Assembly: GCF_000620505.1 (NCBI RefSeq)
Contig: NZ_JIBC01000006.1
Location: forward strand, 487,656 to 551,655
Reading direction: 5' to 3'
Length of the DNA: 64,000 nt
Source of the DNA: Sulfitobacter sp. 20_GPM-1509m
Lineage (GTDB): Bacteria; Pseudomonadota; Alphaproteobacteria; Rhodobacterales; Rhodobacteraceae
The translations under genes were made by a program, and so were the position numbers. This document shows positions 18,164 to 28,188 of this stretch, one piece after another. Positions within the stretch are counted from its first letter, which is position 1; every line of letters begins with the position of its first letter. A model generated the notes under the pieces. That model worked only from the letters and a program-made list of their open reading frames with translations. It was not told the DNA's origin and made no database searches.

Positions 18164-19030
18164 ATGAAAAACCTGTTGTGGATTGTTGTGGCTGCTGTGA
18201 TTGCCATTGGCGGCTATCTTTTGTGGTCGGGGCGTAGCATCCAGGAGGTCGCAACCGAAGCGGCCGACGCCGTGAATGCACCTGCTGCGCTGGACAGCGC
18301 CTCGGAAGCGGCGGGCACCGCTGCCGAAGTGACCGAAGGTGCCGTTGCGGATGCTGTGGAAGCCGCGAGCGAAGCGGGCACTGCGGCTGCCGAAGCTGCG
18401 AAAGATGCATCCGAAGCCATTGCCGACACCGCATCCGCTGCGGGTGAAGCCGTTGCCGATGCCGTTGATGCGGTTTCGGAAAGCGCCAAGAAAACCGCTG
18501 AGGAAGCCGCCGCTGCGACAAACGACGCGGCAGAGGCCACTGCAGACATGGCCTCGGAAACGGCGACAGCGACTGAAGAAGTTGTGACGGAAACGCCGTC
18601 CACCACGGCCGAAACATCGACCGAAGCCACAACATCGACGGACGCCGCAACATCGGCCGACACCACGGCATCGACGGACACCACCGCCCAAGCGTCAACC
18701 GATGGTGCCGCTGCTCCTGCTGACACAGCAACGACCGAAACCAACGACACCACCACCGCCGTTGCCGAAGGCACCGAAGGCGCGTCGGCCTCGGTGGACA
18801 TGAGCACCGAGACAGAGGCCACAGCCGATGTTCCGACTGATCCGGCGTCTATGGCCGAACTGCTGACCGTGGATGGTTTCGACTATGACAAGGTCAGCGC
18901 GATGGTCGAACAGTCCGATCTGGGTGCTGTGCAGAAGAAACTGTTGACCAGCGGTCTGGAAAAGGCCCGCGACAACCCCGACGCGTTGAAGCTGATGCTG
19001 GCGCAAATCCGCGAGGCGATGGGCCTGTAA
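18164..19030 (+). CDS. Membrane-anchored protein with Ala/Thr/Glu-rich linker
   Basis: The 288-residue protein has an N-terminal uncleaved anchor (LLWIVVAAVIAIGGYLLW), about 190 residues of Ala, Thr, Glu, Asp and Ser-rich sequence (residues 25-215), and a compact C-terminal segment of about 65 residues starting TDPASMAELLTVDGFDY and ending LMLAQIREAMGL. Only that last segment looks like a folded domain. Alanine appears at short spacing in the linker (EAAD, EAAG, EAAK), as in amphipathic helix repeats. I do not recognise the family. It resembles the nearby OmpA-domain protein in having a long alanine-rich spacer. Confidence 0.75.
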   Translation: MKNLLWIVVAAVIAIGGYLLWSGRSIQEVATEAADAVNAPAALDSASEAAGTAAEVTEGAVADAVEAASEAGTAAAEAAKDASEAIADTASAAGEAVADAVDAVSESAKKTAEEAAAATNDAAEATADMASETATATEEVVTETPSTTAETSTEATTSTDAATSADTTASTDTTAQASTDGAAAPADTATTETNDTTTAVAEGTEGASASVDMSTETEATADVPTDPASMAELLTVDGFDYDKVSAMVEQSDLGAVQKKLLTSGLEKARDNPDALKLMLAQIREAMGL

Positions 19031-19056
19031 GCCCCGTCATTCACGGCTGAAACAAG

Positions 19057-19088
19057 AAAACCGCGCCCTGTTCGGGGCGCGGTTTTTT
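19057..19088. terminator. Bidirectional terminator between the Ala-rich protein gene and fpr
   Basis: An eight-base perfect stem (CCGCGCCC with GGGCGCGG) is flanked by four A and six T, lying between two convergent genes. Confidence 0.9.
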
Positions 19089-19114
19089 CATGTCTTGCAG
19101 CGGGGTGGGGTGTC

Positions 19115-19972
19115 TTAGACGCCGTCGCCCACGAACGCTTTTTCGATCACGTAGTGACCCGGTTCGCTGTTGGCGCCTTCTTTCAGGCCATAGCCTTCCA
19201 TCAGCGCCTGGATGTCCTTGTTGAACGCCAGCGAGCCGCAAACCATTGCGCGGTCGGTTTCCGGCGTAATCACCGGCACGCCCAGATCGGCAAAGACGGT
19301 GCCGTCTTCCAGCAGCGTGGTGATACGGCCCATCTTGGGACTTTGTTCACGCGTGGTGGTGGGGTAATAGCGGATCTTGGCCAGGTTCTCGGGGCCGATC
19401 AGTTCCTGCATCAGCTCGTCGGCTTTCAGGTCTTCGATCAGCTTGGCACCATAGGTCAGTTCGGCCACATCGCGGCAGGTGTGGGTGATGATGACCTCGT
19501 CGTAATCCTCATAGGTTTGCGGTTCGCGCAGCAGCGACGCAAACGGCGCAAAGCCGGTGCCGGTCGAGAAGAACCAAAGCCGTTTGCCGGGCAGCAGGGC
19601 GTCATGCACCAGCGTGCCGACGGGCTTGGGGCGCAGGATGATTTCGTCGCCGACCTTGATGTGTTGCAGTTTCGACGTCAGCGGGCCGTCCGGCACCTTG
19701 ATCGAATAAAACTCCAGCTCGTCATCCCAAGCGGGCGACGCGATGGAATAGGCGCGCAACAGCGGCTTTTGCTTGCCTGTCTCGGGGTGCGGATCGCCCA
19801 TCAGGCCGATCATCACGAATTCACCCGACCGGAACCGCAGCGACGCGGGGCGCGTCACGCGGAAGGAAAACAGACGGTCTGTCCAGTGGGTCACCGATGT
19901 GACGGTCTGGGCATCGGGCAAGGTGGGGGCCTTGACGGCGGCGGCTTGGTTCACGGGTGTTTGCTCGGTCAT
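19115..19972 (-). CDS. fpr: Ferredoxin-NADP reductase
   Basis: This FAD enzyme moves electrons between NADPH and ferredoxin or flavodoxin. The 285-residue product has the FAD motif RAYSIAS (R-x-Y-S), the NADP-binding GTGFAPFASLLREP and CGSLAFNKDIQALM, and an Fpr-type C-terminus ending KAFVGDGV. It lies 72 bases downstream of the DUF934 gene on the same strand as the cys genes. In this organism sulfite reductase has no flavoprotein subunit beside it, so this reductase may supply its electrons through ferredoxin. That link is inferred from position. Confidence 0.9.
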   Translation of the reverse strand: MTEQTPVNQAAAVKAPTLPDAQTVTSVTHWTDRLFSFRVTRPASLRFRSGEFVMIGLMGDPHPETGKQKPLLRAYSIASPAWDDELEFYSIKVPDGPLTSKLQHIKVGDEIILRPKPVGTLVHDALLPGKRLWFFSTGTGFAPFASLLREPQTYEDYDEVIITHTCRDVAELTYGAKLIEDLKADELMQELIGPENLAKIRYYPTTTREQSPKMGRITTLLEDGTVFADLGVPVITPETDRAMVCGSLAFNKDIQALMEGYGLKEGANSEPGHYVIEKAFVGDGV

Positions 19973-20044
19973 TTGTTCACATTCACGCAGACATCGGGGC
20001 TGCGCGCCTTCTTGATAACGGGGAGGGCGAATGGGCGAAAGGTG

Positions 20045-20467
20045 TCAGATGGCCGCGTTGGTCTGGCCGCGCAGGCGGGCCTGATAGTTGTGGGCCTGCC
20101 AGTCGGCGCGGAACAGCCATTGGTCTTCGGGTTGGCGGGCGGCCAACGTCTGGCTGATCTCCACCTCGTCAAAGCCACAGCGGCGCGCCATTGCGTATTG
20201 GTCGGCGATCACGTGGCCGCGCGCCCGCAGACGGCCCGTATAGCCGCGCAGACGCAGCAGCCGCGCGATGGTGAACCCGCGTCCGTCGTGCGAGGACGGA
20301 AAATCGACGCGCACCATTTTCAGGCTGGACGACAGGGGAATGTCGGCGGGATTGACGTCGCTGGGCACATCCAGCGCGGTCACGTCATTTGTGGCCTCGC
20401 CAAAAGCGGTATAGCCTTTTTCCCAGGTGTCGGGGCCAAAGCCGGTGTCGGTCACGATAATGCTCAT
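20045..20467 (-). CDS. DUF934 family protein of the sulfate-assimilation operon
   Basis: The 140-residue product starts MSIIVTDTGFGPDTW and contains the DUF934 core: VRVDFPSSHDGRGFTIARLLR, YTGRLRARGHVIADQY and a C-terminal CGFDEVEI block. The family is found almost only beside sulfite reductase and APS reductase genes in proteobacteria. It is thought to act in electron transfer to, or regulation of, sulfite reduction, but its biochemistry is not settled. Its ATG overlaps the cysH stop by four bases (ATGA). A longer frame reaching upstream into cysH is not supported. Confidence 0.88.
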   Translation of the reverse strand: MSIIVTDTGFGPDTWEKGYTAFGEATNDVTALDVPSDVNPADIPLSSSLKMVRVDFPSSHDGRGFTIARLLRLRGYTGRLRARGHVIADQYAMARRCGFDEVEISQTLAARQPEDQWLFRADWQAHNYQARLRGQTNAAI

Positions 20468-21243
20468 TGTTGTGCTCCTGTGCGAACCATTTTGCCGTCG
20501 ACAAAGTGAATGCCGCATTCGTCCTTTTGTGAATTCCGCCACCGTCCGGCGCGGGGGTCTTCGCCTTCGGCCACGGGCGATGTGCACGGCGCACAGCCAA
20601 TGGAGGGATAGCCTTGCGCCACCAGCGGGTGACGGGGCAGGCGGTTTTCGGTCATGTATTCGCGTACGTCTTCCGGCGTCCAGCGCGCCAGCGGATTGAC
20701 CTTGATGCGCGGACCCGTCGCGGCCTCTTCGACCTCGAAGAAATCCAGTTGGGCGCGCTGGCCCGACTGATAGCGTTTGCGCCCGGTGATCCAGCCACCG
20801 TGTCCGGCCAATGCCTTTTGCAGGGGGCGCGTCTTGCGCAGCGCACAGCAGGCGTCGGTGTCGAACTGGTGCAGGGTGCCGTCGGGGTCTTCGATGTGCA
20901 GCTCATGGTCGTCGGCGCGGATGATGCGCAGGTCTTTCAGGCGCAGCCGTTCGGCGACCTCTTGTTGGTAGACCAGCGTTTCGGTGAACAGCATTTCGGT
21001 GTCGATGAACAGCACCGGCACCGACGGGTCCACCATCGCCAGCAGGTGCAGCAGCACCACCGATTCTGCGCCAAAGGACGAAACCAGCGCCAGCCCCTCG
21101 ATCTCGTTCACGGCCGCGCGCAAAACATCCGTCGCACCATGGTGGCGCAACCGGTCGTTCAGCGCTGCCGCCTGAAGGTGCAGGTCAGCAGAGACCGGCC
21201 CTTCGGGGAGAGTTTCCTTGGCAAGATGAAGCATGGGTTTCAC
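20464..21243 (-). CDS. cysH: Assimilatory adenylylsulfate (APS) reductase
   Basis: This enzyme reduces APS to sulfite with thiol donors. The 259-residue product has SSFGAESVVLLHLLA (PP-loop nucleotide site), FIDTEMLFTETL and the paired cysteine motifs CCALRKTRPL and CAPCTSPV. These four cysteines bind the [4Fe-4S] cluster that marks APS-preferring enzymes; PAPS reductases lack them. KDECGIH contains the catalytic cysteine of the C-terminal tail. The start may be ATG 21243 or the in-frame ATG at 21234. It lies six bases after the cysI stop and overlaps the DUF934 gene. Confidence 0.93.
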   Translation of the reverse strand: MKPMLHLAKETLPEGPVSADLHLQAAALNDRLRHHGATDVLRAAVNEIEGLALVSSFGAESVVLLHLLAMVDPSVPVLFIDTEMLFTETLVYQQEVAERLRLKDLRIIRADDHELHIEDPDGTLHQFDTDACCALRKTRPLQKALAGHGGWITGRKRYQSGQRAQLDFFEVEEAATGPRIKVNPLARWTPEDVREYMTENRLPRHPLVAQGYPSIGCAPCTSPVAEGEDPRAGRWRNSQKDECGIHFVDGKMVRTGAQQ

Positions 21244-21249
21244 TTTTGC

Positions 21250-22916
<1,667 letters not shown>

Positions 22917-22917
<1 letters not shown>

Positions 22918-23219
22918 CAGTTCAGCTCCGTTTGTTTGCCGTGGGCATAGTTCGAGGGGCCTTTGGCGCGGAAGGCTTCGCGGAAGTGGGCAGGTGCGGG
23001 TGCACCTCTCGAGGTGTCCACGTCGGCCAGATAGGCGCCGACCACTTCACCGGTTTGTTGTGCGGCCTCGATCAGGCGCAGGTCGGCGTGCGCCTCGTCG
23101 GTCAGCACTTCGGCATCGGCCAACTGGCGGCTCCAGCCGTCACGGGTTTGATAGATCACGTCGCCCGCAAGCAGGTGGTTGGCAGTCACGACTTTGGGTG
23201 TGTAGGGTTTGGGCATCAC
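22917..23219 (-). CDS. DUF2849 family protein of the cys operon
   Basis: The 100-residue product begins MMPKPYTPKVVTANHLLAGD and keeps the family features VVTANHLLAGDVIY and LADAEVLTDEAHADLRL. DUF2849 proteins are small, predicted cytosolic, and occur between cysG and cysI in alphaproteobacteria; no activity is known. It overlaps cysG by four bases at its start and cysI by one base at its stop, so the genes are translated as a unit. A role in sirohaem transfer or redox control of sulfite reductase is a guess from context. Confidence 0.88.
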
Positions 23220-24610
23220 AGGGCCTCTTGCAGAATTTGAGCAATGGGTTGGGCGGCCGCCGCGCGCGGGGCGAGGCCATAGAACATCAGGGCGGGGCCG
23301 GTCATGTCGGCATCAGTCAGGGTTTGCGGCAGATCGGCCAGCGTGGTGCCGATGATCCGCTGTTCGGGGCGCGATGCGTTTTCGATCACGGTCACGGGCG
23401 TCGCGCGGTCGGCGCCGTGCATCATCAGGCGCCCCTGAATGAAGCGCGCGGATTTCTTGCCCATGTAGATCGCGGCAACCTCGCCGGGGCGGGCAAGTGC
23501 GGCCCAGTCGTGATCGGCAAAACCTTTCATGTCGTGACCGGTCAGGAACCGCACCGAGGAGTTGCGGTTGCGCTTGGTCAGGCTTTGCCCGATGGCAGCC
23601 ACGGCTGCCGAGGCCGAGGTGATGCCCGGCACGATATGCCAGCCGATCTGCGCCTCGGTCACCGCGTCAATTTCTTCGTCCAGACGGCCAAAGACCGTGG
23701 CATCGCCCGATTTCAAACGCACGACCTGCGCGCCGGTGCGGGCATGTTCGACGATCAGCGCGTTGATGTCCTCTTGGGTCATCGAGGGGCCAAAGCCCTC
23801 TTTGCCCGCGTCCACCATCACCGCCTCGCGGCGGGCCAGCTCCAGAATTTCGGAGCTGATCAGCCGGTCGTGGATCACCACGTCGGCCTCGTCCAGCGCG
23901 CGGCGGGCTTTCAGCGTCAGCAGTTCCGGATCACCGGGGCCAGCGCCGACAAAGGCGACGTGACCATCGCGGGCGGTGCGGGCCAGATGGCTGTCCAGCA
24001 GGTCATCAAGGGCAGGGCGCACGGCATCCTCGCCCGCAGCAATCGCGCGCGGGCCCGAGGTGAAGTAATAGTCGCGCCAGAAATCACGACGCGGGCGGCC
24101 AAAGGGCAGGGCGTCGGCAGCACCGCGAAACGCCTTGCCGATGCGCGCCAATGTGCCCAGCGTGGTGGGCAGGCGTTCTTCCAGATCGGCCTTGATCGCG
24201 CGGGCCAGCACGGGTGCGGCCCCTTCGGTGCCGATGGCCACGGTGACGGGATCGCGGTCGACGATGGCGGGGGTGATGAATTCGCTGTCGTGCAGGTTGT
24301 CGACGATGTTGACCAGCGCGCCGTCGGCCTTGGCGATGGCGGCGGTGCGGGCATCCTCGGCCTCGTCCTCGTCGGCGGCATAGAACAGTGCCGCATCGGC
24401 GGTGTCACCCGCTTGTAGGGCGCGGTCGACCAATGTCAGCTTGCCTTGTGTGGCCCATGTCTTGATCTGCGCATCTGCGTCCGCTGCAAAGACAGTGATC
24501 GCAGCCTGGGATTTCATCAGCAGGCGCAGCTTGGCCAATGCAGCCTCGCCACCGCCCGAAAGGACGATGCTGCGGCCTGCGGTGGCCAGAAAGATCGGAA
24601 AATGGTTCAT
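23216..24610 (-). CDS. cysG: Sirohaem synthase (trifunctional)
   Basis: CysG turns uroporphyrinogen III into sirohaem, the cofactor of the sulfite reductase encoded downstream. The 464-residue product has an N-terminal Rossmann domain for NAD-dependent dehydrogenase and ferrochelatase activity (FLATAGRSIVLSGGGEAALAK, residues 5-110) and a C-terminal SUMT methyltransferase (FVGAGPGDPELLTLKARRAL; VRLKSGDATVFGR; VPGITSASAAVAAIG). This is full-length CysG rather than a split gene. It leads the operon and is divergent from an Lrp/AsnC gene across 146 bases. Confidence 0.94.
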   Translation of the reverse strand: MNHFPIFLATAGRSIVLSGGGEAALAKLRLLMKSQAAITVFAADADAQIKTWATQGKLTLVDRALQAGDTADAALFYAADEDEAEDARTAAIAKADGALVNIVDNLHDSEFITPAIVDRDPVTVAIGTEGAAPVLARAIKADLEERLPTTLGTLARIGKAFRGAADALPFGRPRRDFWRDYYFTSGPRAIAAGEDAVRPALDDLLDSHLARTARDGHVAFVGAGPGDPELLTLKARRALDEADVVIHDRLISSEILELARREAVMVDAGKEGFGPSMTQEDINALIVEHARTGAQVVRLKSGDATVFGRLDEEIDAVTEAQIGWHIVPGITSASAAVAAIGQSLTKRNRNSSVRFLTGHDMKGFADHDWAALARPGEVAAIYMGKKSARFIQGRLMMHGADRATPVTVIENASRPEQRIIGTTLADLPQTLTDADMTGPALMFYGLAPRAAAAQPIAQILQEAL

Positions 24611-24632
24611 GGCGCTGCGATCCCGTGCTTCG

Positions 24633-24661
24633 TTGACTTGACCTGATATATAGGAAATATT
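24633..24661 (+). promoter_or_regulatory. Possible sigma-70 promoter for the Lrp/AsnC gene
   Basis: TTGACT at 24633-24638 and AATATT at 24656-24661 are 17 bases apart, upstream of the ATG at 24757. This places the dyad at 24677-24700 just after the expected start point. The match is fair, not proven. Confidence 0.35.
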
Positions 24662-24669
24662 CCCCCTAT
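24650..24669. promoter_or_regulatory. Operator-like dyad A in the cysG/Lrp divergent region
   Basis: ATAGG (24650-24654) and CCTAT (24665-24669) are inverted with a ten-base spacer. Within them GGAA and TTCC form a nested dyad (24653-24663). The AT-rich setting suits Lrp-type binding. Confidence 0.4.
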
Positions 24670-24676
24670 TGCGCTA

Positions 24677-24700
24677 TATGTCCGCGCAGATAAGGACATA
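24677..24700. promoter_or_regulatory. Operator-like dyad B in the cysG/Lrp divergent region
   Basis: TATGTCC (24677-24683) and GGACATA (24694-24700) are a perfect seven-base inverted repeat with a ten-base spacer. The spacing equals that of dyad A, so one regulator may bind both; the adjacent Lrp/AsnC protein is the first candidate. Confidence 0.5.
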
Positions 24701-24756
24701 CGTTCTATGCCGCAGTGCAGGTGGAACGCTCGTACCAAGATGAGAGGAAAGCGCGA

Positions 24757-25218
24757 ATGACTGTTCGCATCGACGACACAGACCGGAAGATTTTGGCAGA
24801 ACTGCAACGCGATGCCAGCCAGTCGCTGGACGATATTGCCAAGGCTGTGGGCAGTTCCAAGACGCCAGTGTGGAACCGGATTCGCAAGCTGCGCGACGGT
24901 GGGGTGATCGGCCAGCACACGGTGTTTCTGGACGCCGACGCGCTGGGGTTCGAGGCGTGTTTCTTCGTGCTGATCCGCACGTCAGAGCATGACGCCGACT
25001 GGCAGGCCAAGTTCCTCAAGGCGCTGAAGGACCGCGCCGAGGTGCAGGAAGCCCACCGGCTGGCGGGCGACATCGACTATATCCTCAAGGTACGGGTGAA
25101 GAACGCGCGCGCCTATGACGTCTTCTATCAGGCGCTGATTTCCGAGGTGAAGGTGCATAACGTCACGGCATTGTTGTCGATGGAAGAGATCAAATCGACA
25201 ACAATGCTGCCGTTATAG
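24757..25218 (+). CDS. Lrp/AsnC family transcriptional regulator
   Basis: The 153-residue product has an N-terminal winged helix-turn-helix (IDDTDRKILAELQRDASQS; DDIAKAVGSSKTPVWNRIRKL) and a C-terminal RAM ligand domain (EVQEAHRLAGDIDYILKVRV). The ATG at 24757 follows GAGAGGAAA; an earlier in-frame start at 24715 lacks a ribosome site. It is divergent from the cysG-to-fpr operon, and two dyads lie between them. I infer that it controls that operon and itself, with an amino acid such as cysteine or a precursor as possible ligand. Its 3' end overlaps the convergent P450 gene by six bases. Confidence 0.92.
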   Translation: MTVRIDDTDRKILAELQRDASQSLDDIAKAVGSSKTPVWNRIRKLRDGGVIGQHTVFLDADALGFEACFFVLIRTSEHDADWQAKFLKALKDRAEVQEAHRLAGDIDYILKVRVKNARAYDVFYQALISEVKVHNVTALLSMEEIKSTTMLPL

Positions 25219-26379
25219 GCGCACCATCAGCCGCTCCAGCTTGTGAAAATGAAAGCTGTCGGCATAGCGCGGCGCCTGCGTCTCGTGCAGGTCGGGGCAG
25301 GCGTCAAACAGCGCGCTCAGCGCCACCTGCATTTCCAGCCGCGCCAGCGGGGCGCCCACGCAAAAGTGCATCCCGCCGCCAAAGGCCAGATGTGGCGTGG
25401 TCTTGCGGTCGGGGTCGAACCGTTCCGGGGCCGCATAGACCGCCGGATCGCGTCCCGCAGCACCCAGCATCAACGCCACCTGATCGCCGGGGTAGAGGGT
25501 CTGGTCGCCCACCTGCACCTGCTCATAGGCATAGCGCGTAAACATATGCAGCGGCGGGTCATAGCGCAGGACTTCCTCGACCACTTGCGGGGTGATCGCG
25601 GGCACGGTGTTTTGCAACAGGCAGTGCACGGCGTTGCCCAATGAATGCACCGTCGCCTCGTGGCCCGCGTTCAGCAGCAGCACACAGGTGCCGATCAGGC
25701 TTTCTGTGCTCAGCTTCTGGCCGTCTTCCTCGGCGGCGATCAGTTGCGTGATCAGATCGTCGCGCGGATCGTTGCGGCGGGCGTCGATATAGCCGCGCAG
25801 GAAATCGGAAAACTCGCGGGCGGCGGTGTTGGCTGCATCCTCGATCGTGCGGTCGCGGCCCGCTTGGTACATCGCCACCATCGCACCGGACCAGCGCAGA
25901 AGGTCGGGGCCCATGTCCTCGGGCACACCCAGCAGGCGGGCGATGACGCGCACCGGCACCTCGGTGCAATAGGCGGGGATCAGGTCGAAATCGGCATCGC
26001 GCGGGAATTTGGCGATCAGGTCGGCGCAAATCTCTTCGATGTCACCTTGCAGCCCCGCAATCCGGCGCGAGGTGAACGCGCGCAGCACCAGCCCGCGCAA
26101 TTCGGTGTGGCGGGGCGGTTCGTGTTCCAGCATCGAATGCTGCTCGACCGCGTAGAAATCCGTCAGGTGATCCGGCACCGGCATCCGCAAATCGTCCGGT
26201 ATCTCGCGCCCCAACCGCTTGTCACGCAGCAGCGCGTGCACCGTGGCATGGTCAAAGGCGGCCAGCATTCCGTAGTCGGCCCAGTACAGCACCGGACCCG
26301 TGGCACGGGCGGTGTCGTAAAAACTGTAGGGGTCTTGCACAAAGGCGGGATCAAGCGGGGATTGGTCAAGCGTTATCAT
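25213..26379 (-). CDS. Cytochrome P450
   Basis: The 388-residue product is a soluble bacterial P450. It has the I-helix oxygen-binding region (LLNAGHEATVHSLG, with His-Glu where Gly-x-Asp/Glu-Thr is usual), the EEVLRY ExxR motif, and the haem loop FGGGMHFCVGAPLARLEM with the cysteine ligand. The substrate cannot be inferred. No ferredoxin partner gene is adjacent. The ATG at 26379 lies 60 bases from the divergent histidine kinase start; the frame stays open further upstream, but a longer protein would overlap that gene. Confidence 0.92.
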   Translation of the reverse strand: MITLDQSPLDPAFVQDPYSFYDTARATGPVLYWADYGMLAAFDHATVHALLRDKRLGREIPDDLRMPVPDHLTDFYAVEQHSMLEHEPPRHTELRGLVLRAFTSRRIAGLQGDIEEICADLIAKFPRDADFDLIPAYCTEVPVRVIARLLGVPEDMGPDLLRWSGAMVAMYQAGRDRTIEDAANTAAREFSDFLRGYIDARRNDPRDDLITQLIAAEEDGQKLSTESLIGTCVLLLNAGHEATVHSLGNAVHCLLQNTVPAITPQVVEEVLRYDPPLHMFTRYAYEQVQVGDQTLYPGDQVALMLGAAGRDPAVYAAPERFDPDRKTTPHLAFGGGMHFCVGAPLARLEMQVALSALFDACPDLHETQAPRYADSFHFHKLERLMVRL

Positions 26380-26439
26380 AGCGCCAAATGATAGCGTGGC
26401 TCTGGTGTTTGCAAGGCTGACGTTGGTAAACTTCGGCGC

Positions 26440-28188
26440 ATGAATGCTCATATCCGCAAACGCAACCTGATCGTGCTTGGCTTTGTTGCCGTGGTGGCCA
26501 TGTCCGCACTGGGGCTGTGGCGGTCGGGCTATGTGCAGGCGCTGGAGCGGTTGCAGCGGCAGGGCTTTTCGGATCTTGCGCTGGCGTCCGACCGGCTGAC
26601 GGCGCAATTGCAACGCTATCGCGAGCTTGCGGTGTTCATGGCCGAGCATCCGACCGTCACGGCCGTGTTGGGTGGTGGCGGGGCGGAGCCTGCGTCTGCG
26701 CTGTTTCTGGACAGGGCTGACAAAACCTCTGCGCTGGATGTGATGCTGGTGGATTTTTCCGGGCGGGTGCGGGCGTCGGCGAATGGGTCTGAGGGCCTGA
26801 ATCTGAGCGAAACCCCCTATGTGCGCCGCGCGATGCAGGGCGCATTGGGGAGCGGTCACGGGATCGGCACGCCGTTGCCCGGCCGCGCTTATTATTTTGC
26901 GGCACCGATCTTTGGCCAATCTTCGGGGCGTGTGATCGGCGCGGTGATCGTCGCAGCGGACGTCAACGTGCTTGAGGCGGACTGGCGCGGTTCGCAGCCG
27001 GCGGTGTTCCTGACTGATTCGCAGGGGGTGGTGTTCATATCCAACCGATCCGAACTTTTGCTTTGGCATCTGGGTTCGCAGAAATTGCTGCGCAGTGCAG
27101 AGGCGGAAGCGTCCCTGTTCAGCTATTCCCGCAGGGCGGGCTATGCCTTCTGGGAGCAGACATGGGACCCCTACCTGCCGCGCATCGGGCTGCATATCCA
27201 GCGCCCCTTGCCGGTGATCGGCTTTCAGGGCAACGCGCTGATCGACGTGGCCCCGGCACAGCGCATCGCAGTGTTGCAGGCCGCAGCCTTTGCGGCACTG
27301 TGCCTGGCCTTTGGCGCACTGTTGCTGGTCGCAACCGAACGGCGGCGCACGTTGGCTCAGGCCAATGCGCTGTTGGAGGCGCGGGTGGCCGAGCGGACCG
27401 CGGCCCTTGTCGGCACCAATGCGCAATTGCTGCGCGAGGCCGCCGAGCGTGAAGAGGCGCAGGCCGCACTGGCGCGCGCGCAGGCTGATCTGGTTCAGGC
27501 GGGAAAGCTGAGCGCGCTGGGTCAACTGAGTGCCGGTATCAGCCACGAGTTGAACCAGCCGCTGATGGCCATCGGGTCCTTTGCCGAAAACGGTGTGACC
27601 TTCATGGACAAGAACCGCCCCGACCGCGCCCGTGAAAACCTGTCACGGATCAGCGATATGGCCAATCGCATGGCGCGGATCATCAGCAACCTGCGGGCGT
27701 TCTCGCGGCAGGAAAGCTCGCCTTCGGTGCGGGTCGATGTCTGTGCGGTCTTGCGCAGCGCGGTCGAGATCACCGGCCCGCGCCTGCGCGAGGCAGATGT
27801 GACGGCGACGCTGGATGCGCCCGATGCGCCTGTCTGGGTGCGGGGTGGTGACGTGCGGTTGGGGCAGGTTTTCGTGAACCTGATCACCAATGCCGTCGAT
27901 GCAATGGAGGGACGCCCCGTCCGGGCCTTGCACATCACCGTACAGGATGGCGCGCAGCCATCGGTGACCGTGCGTGACACCGGGCCGGGGATCGAGTTGC
28001 CTGATCAGGTGTTCGATCCGTTCTACACCACCAAAAGCCTGGGCCGGGCCGAAGGCATGGGGCTGGGGCTGTCGATTTCCTATGGCATTGTGCAAAGCTT
28101 TGGCGGAGAGATACGCGGCGAAAACACGGGCGAGGGCGCGGCCTTTACCGTGCAACTGGTCCCCTGGGACGAAAGCGAGGTGGCATGA
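26440..28188 (+). CDS. dctB: C4-dicarboxylate sensor histidine kinase (DctB type)
   Basis: The 582-residue membrane kinase has one membrane segment near residues 10-27, a periplasmic double-PAS sensor (about 30-275), a second segment (VLQAAAFAALCLAFGALLLV), a coiled coil, then HisKA with phosphoacceptor His369 in SAGISHELNQPL. The ATPase domain has N-box LITNAVDAM, DTGPGIE and MGLGLSISYGIV. It would sense dicarboxylates or other organic acids outside the cell and phosphorylate the response regulator, whose gene overlaps its stop by four bases. The TRAP transporter genes that follow are the probable targets. Confidence 0.9.
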   Translation: MNAHIRKRNLIVLGFVAVVAMSALGLWRSGYVQALERLQRQGFSDLALASDRLTAQLQRYRELAVFMAEHPTVTAVLGGGGAEPASALFLDRADKTSALDVMLVDFSGRVRASANGSEGLNLSETPYVRRAMQGALGSGHGIGTPLPGRAYYFAAPIFGQSSGRVIGAVIVAADVNVLEADWRGSQPAVFLTDSQGVVFISNRSELLLWHLGSQKLLRSAEAEASLFSYSRRAGYAFWEQTWDPYLPRIGLHIQRPLPVIGFQGNALIDVAPAQRIAVLQAAAFAALCLAFGALLLVATERRRTLAQANALLEARVAERTAALVGTNAQLLREAAEREEAQAALARAQADLVQAGKLSALGQLSAGISHELNQPLMAIGSFAENGVTFMDKNRPDRARENLSRISDMANRMARIISNLRAFSRQESSPSVRVDVCAVLRSAVEITGPRLREADVTATLDAPDAPVWVRGGDVRLGQVFVNLITNAVDAMEGRPVRALHITVQDGAQPSVTVRDTGPGIELPDQVFDPFYTTKSLGRAEGMGLGLSISYGIVQSFGGEIRGENTGEGAAFTVQLVPWDESEVA

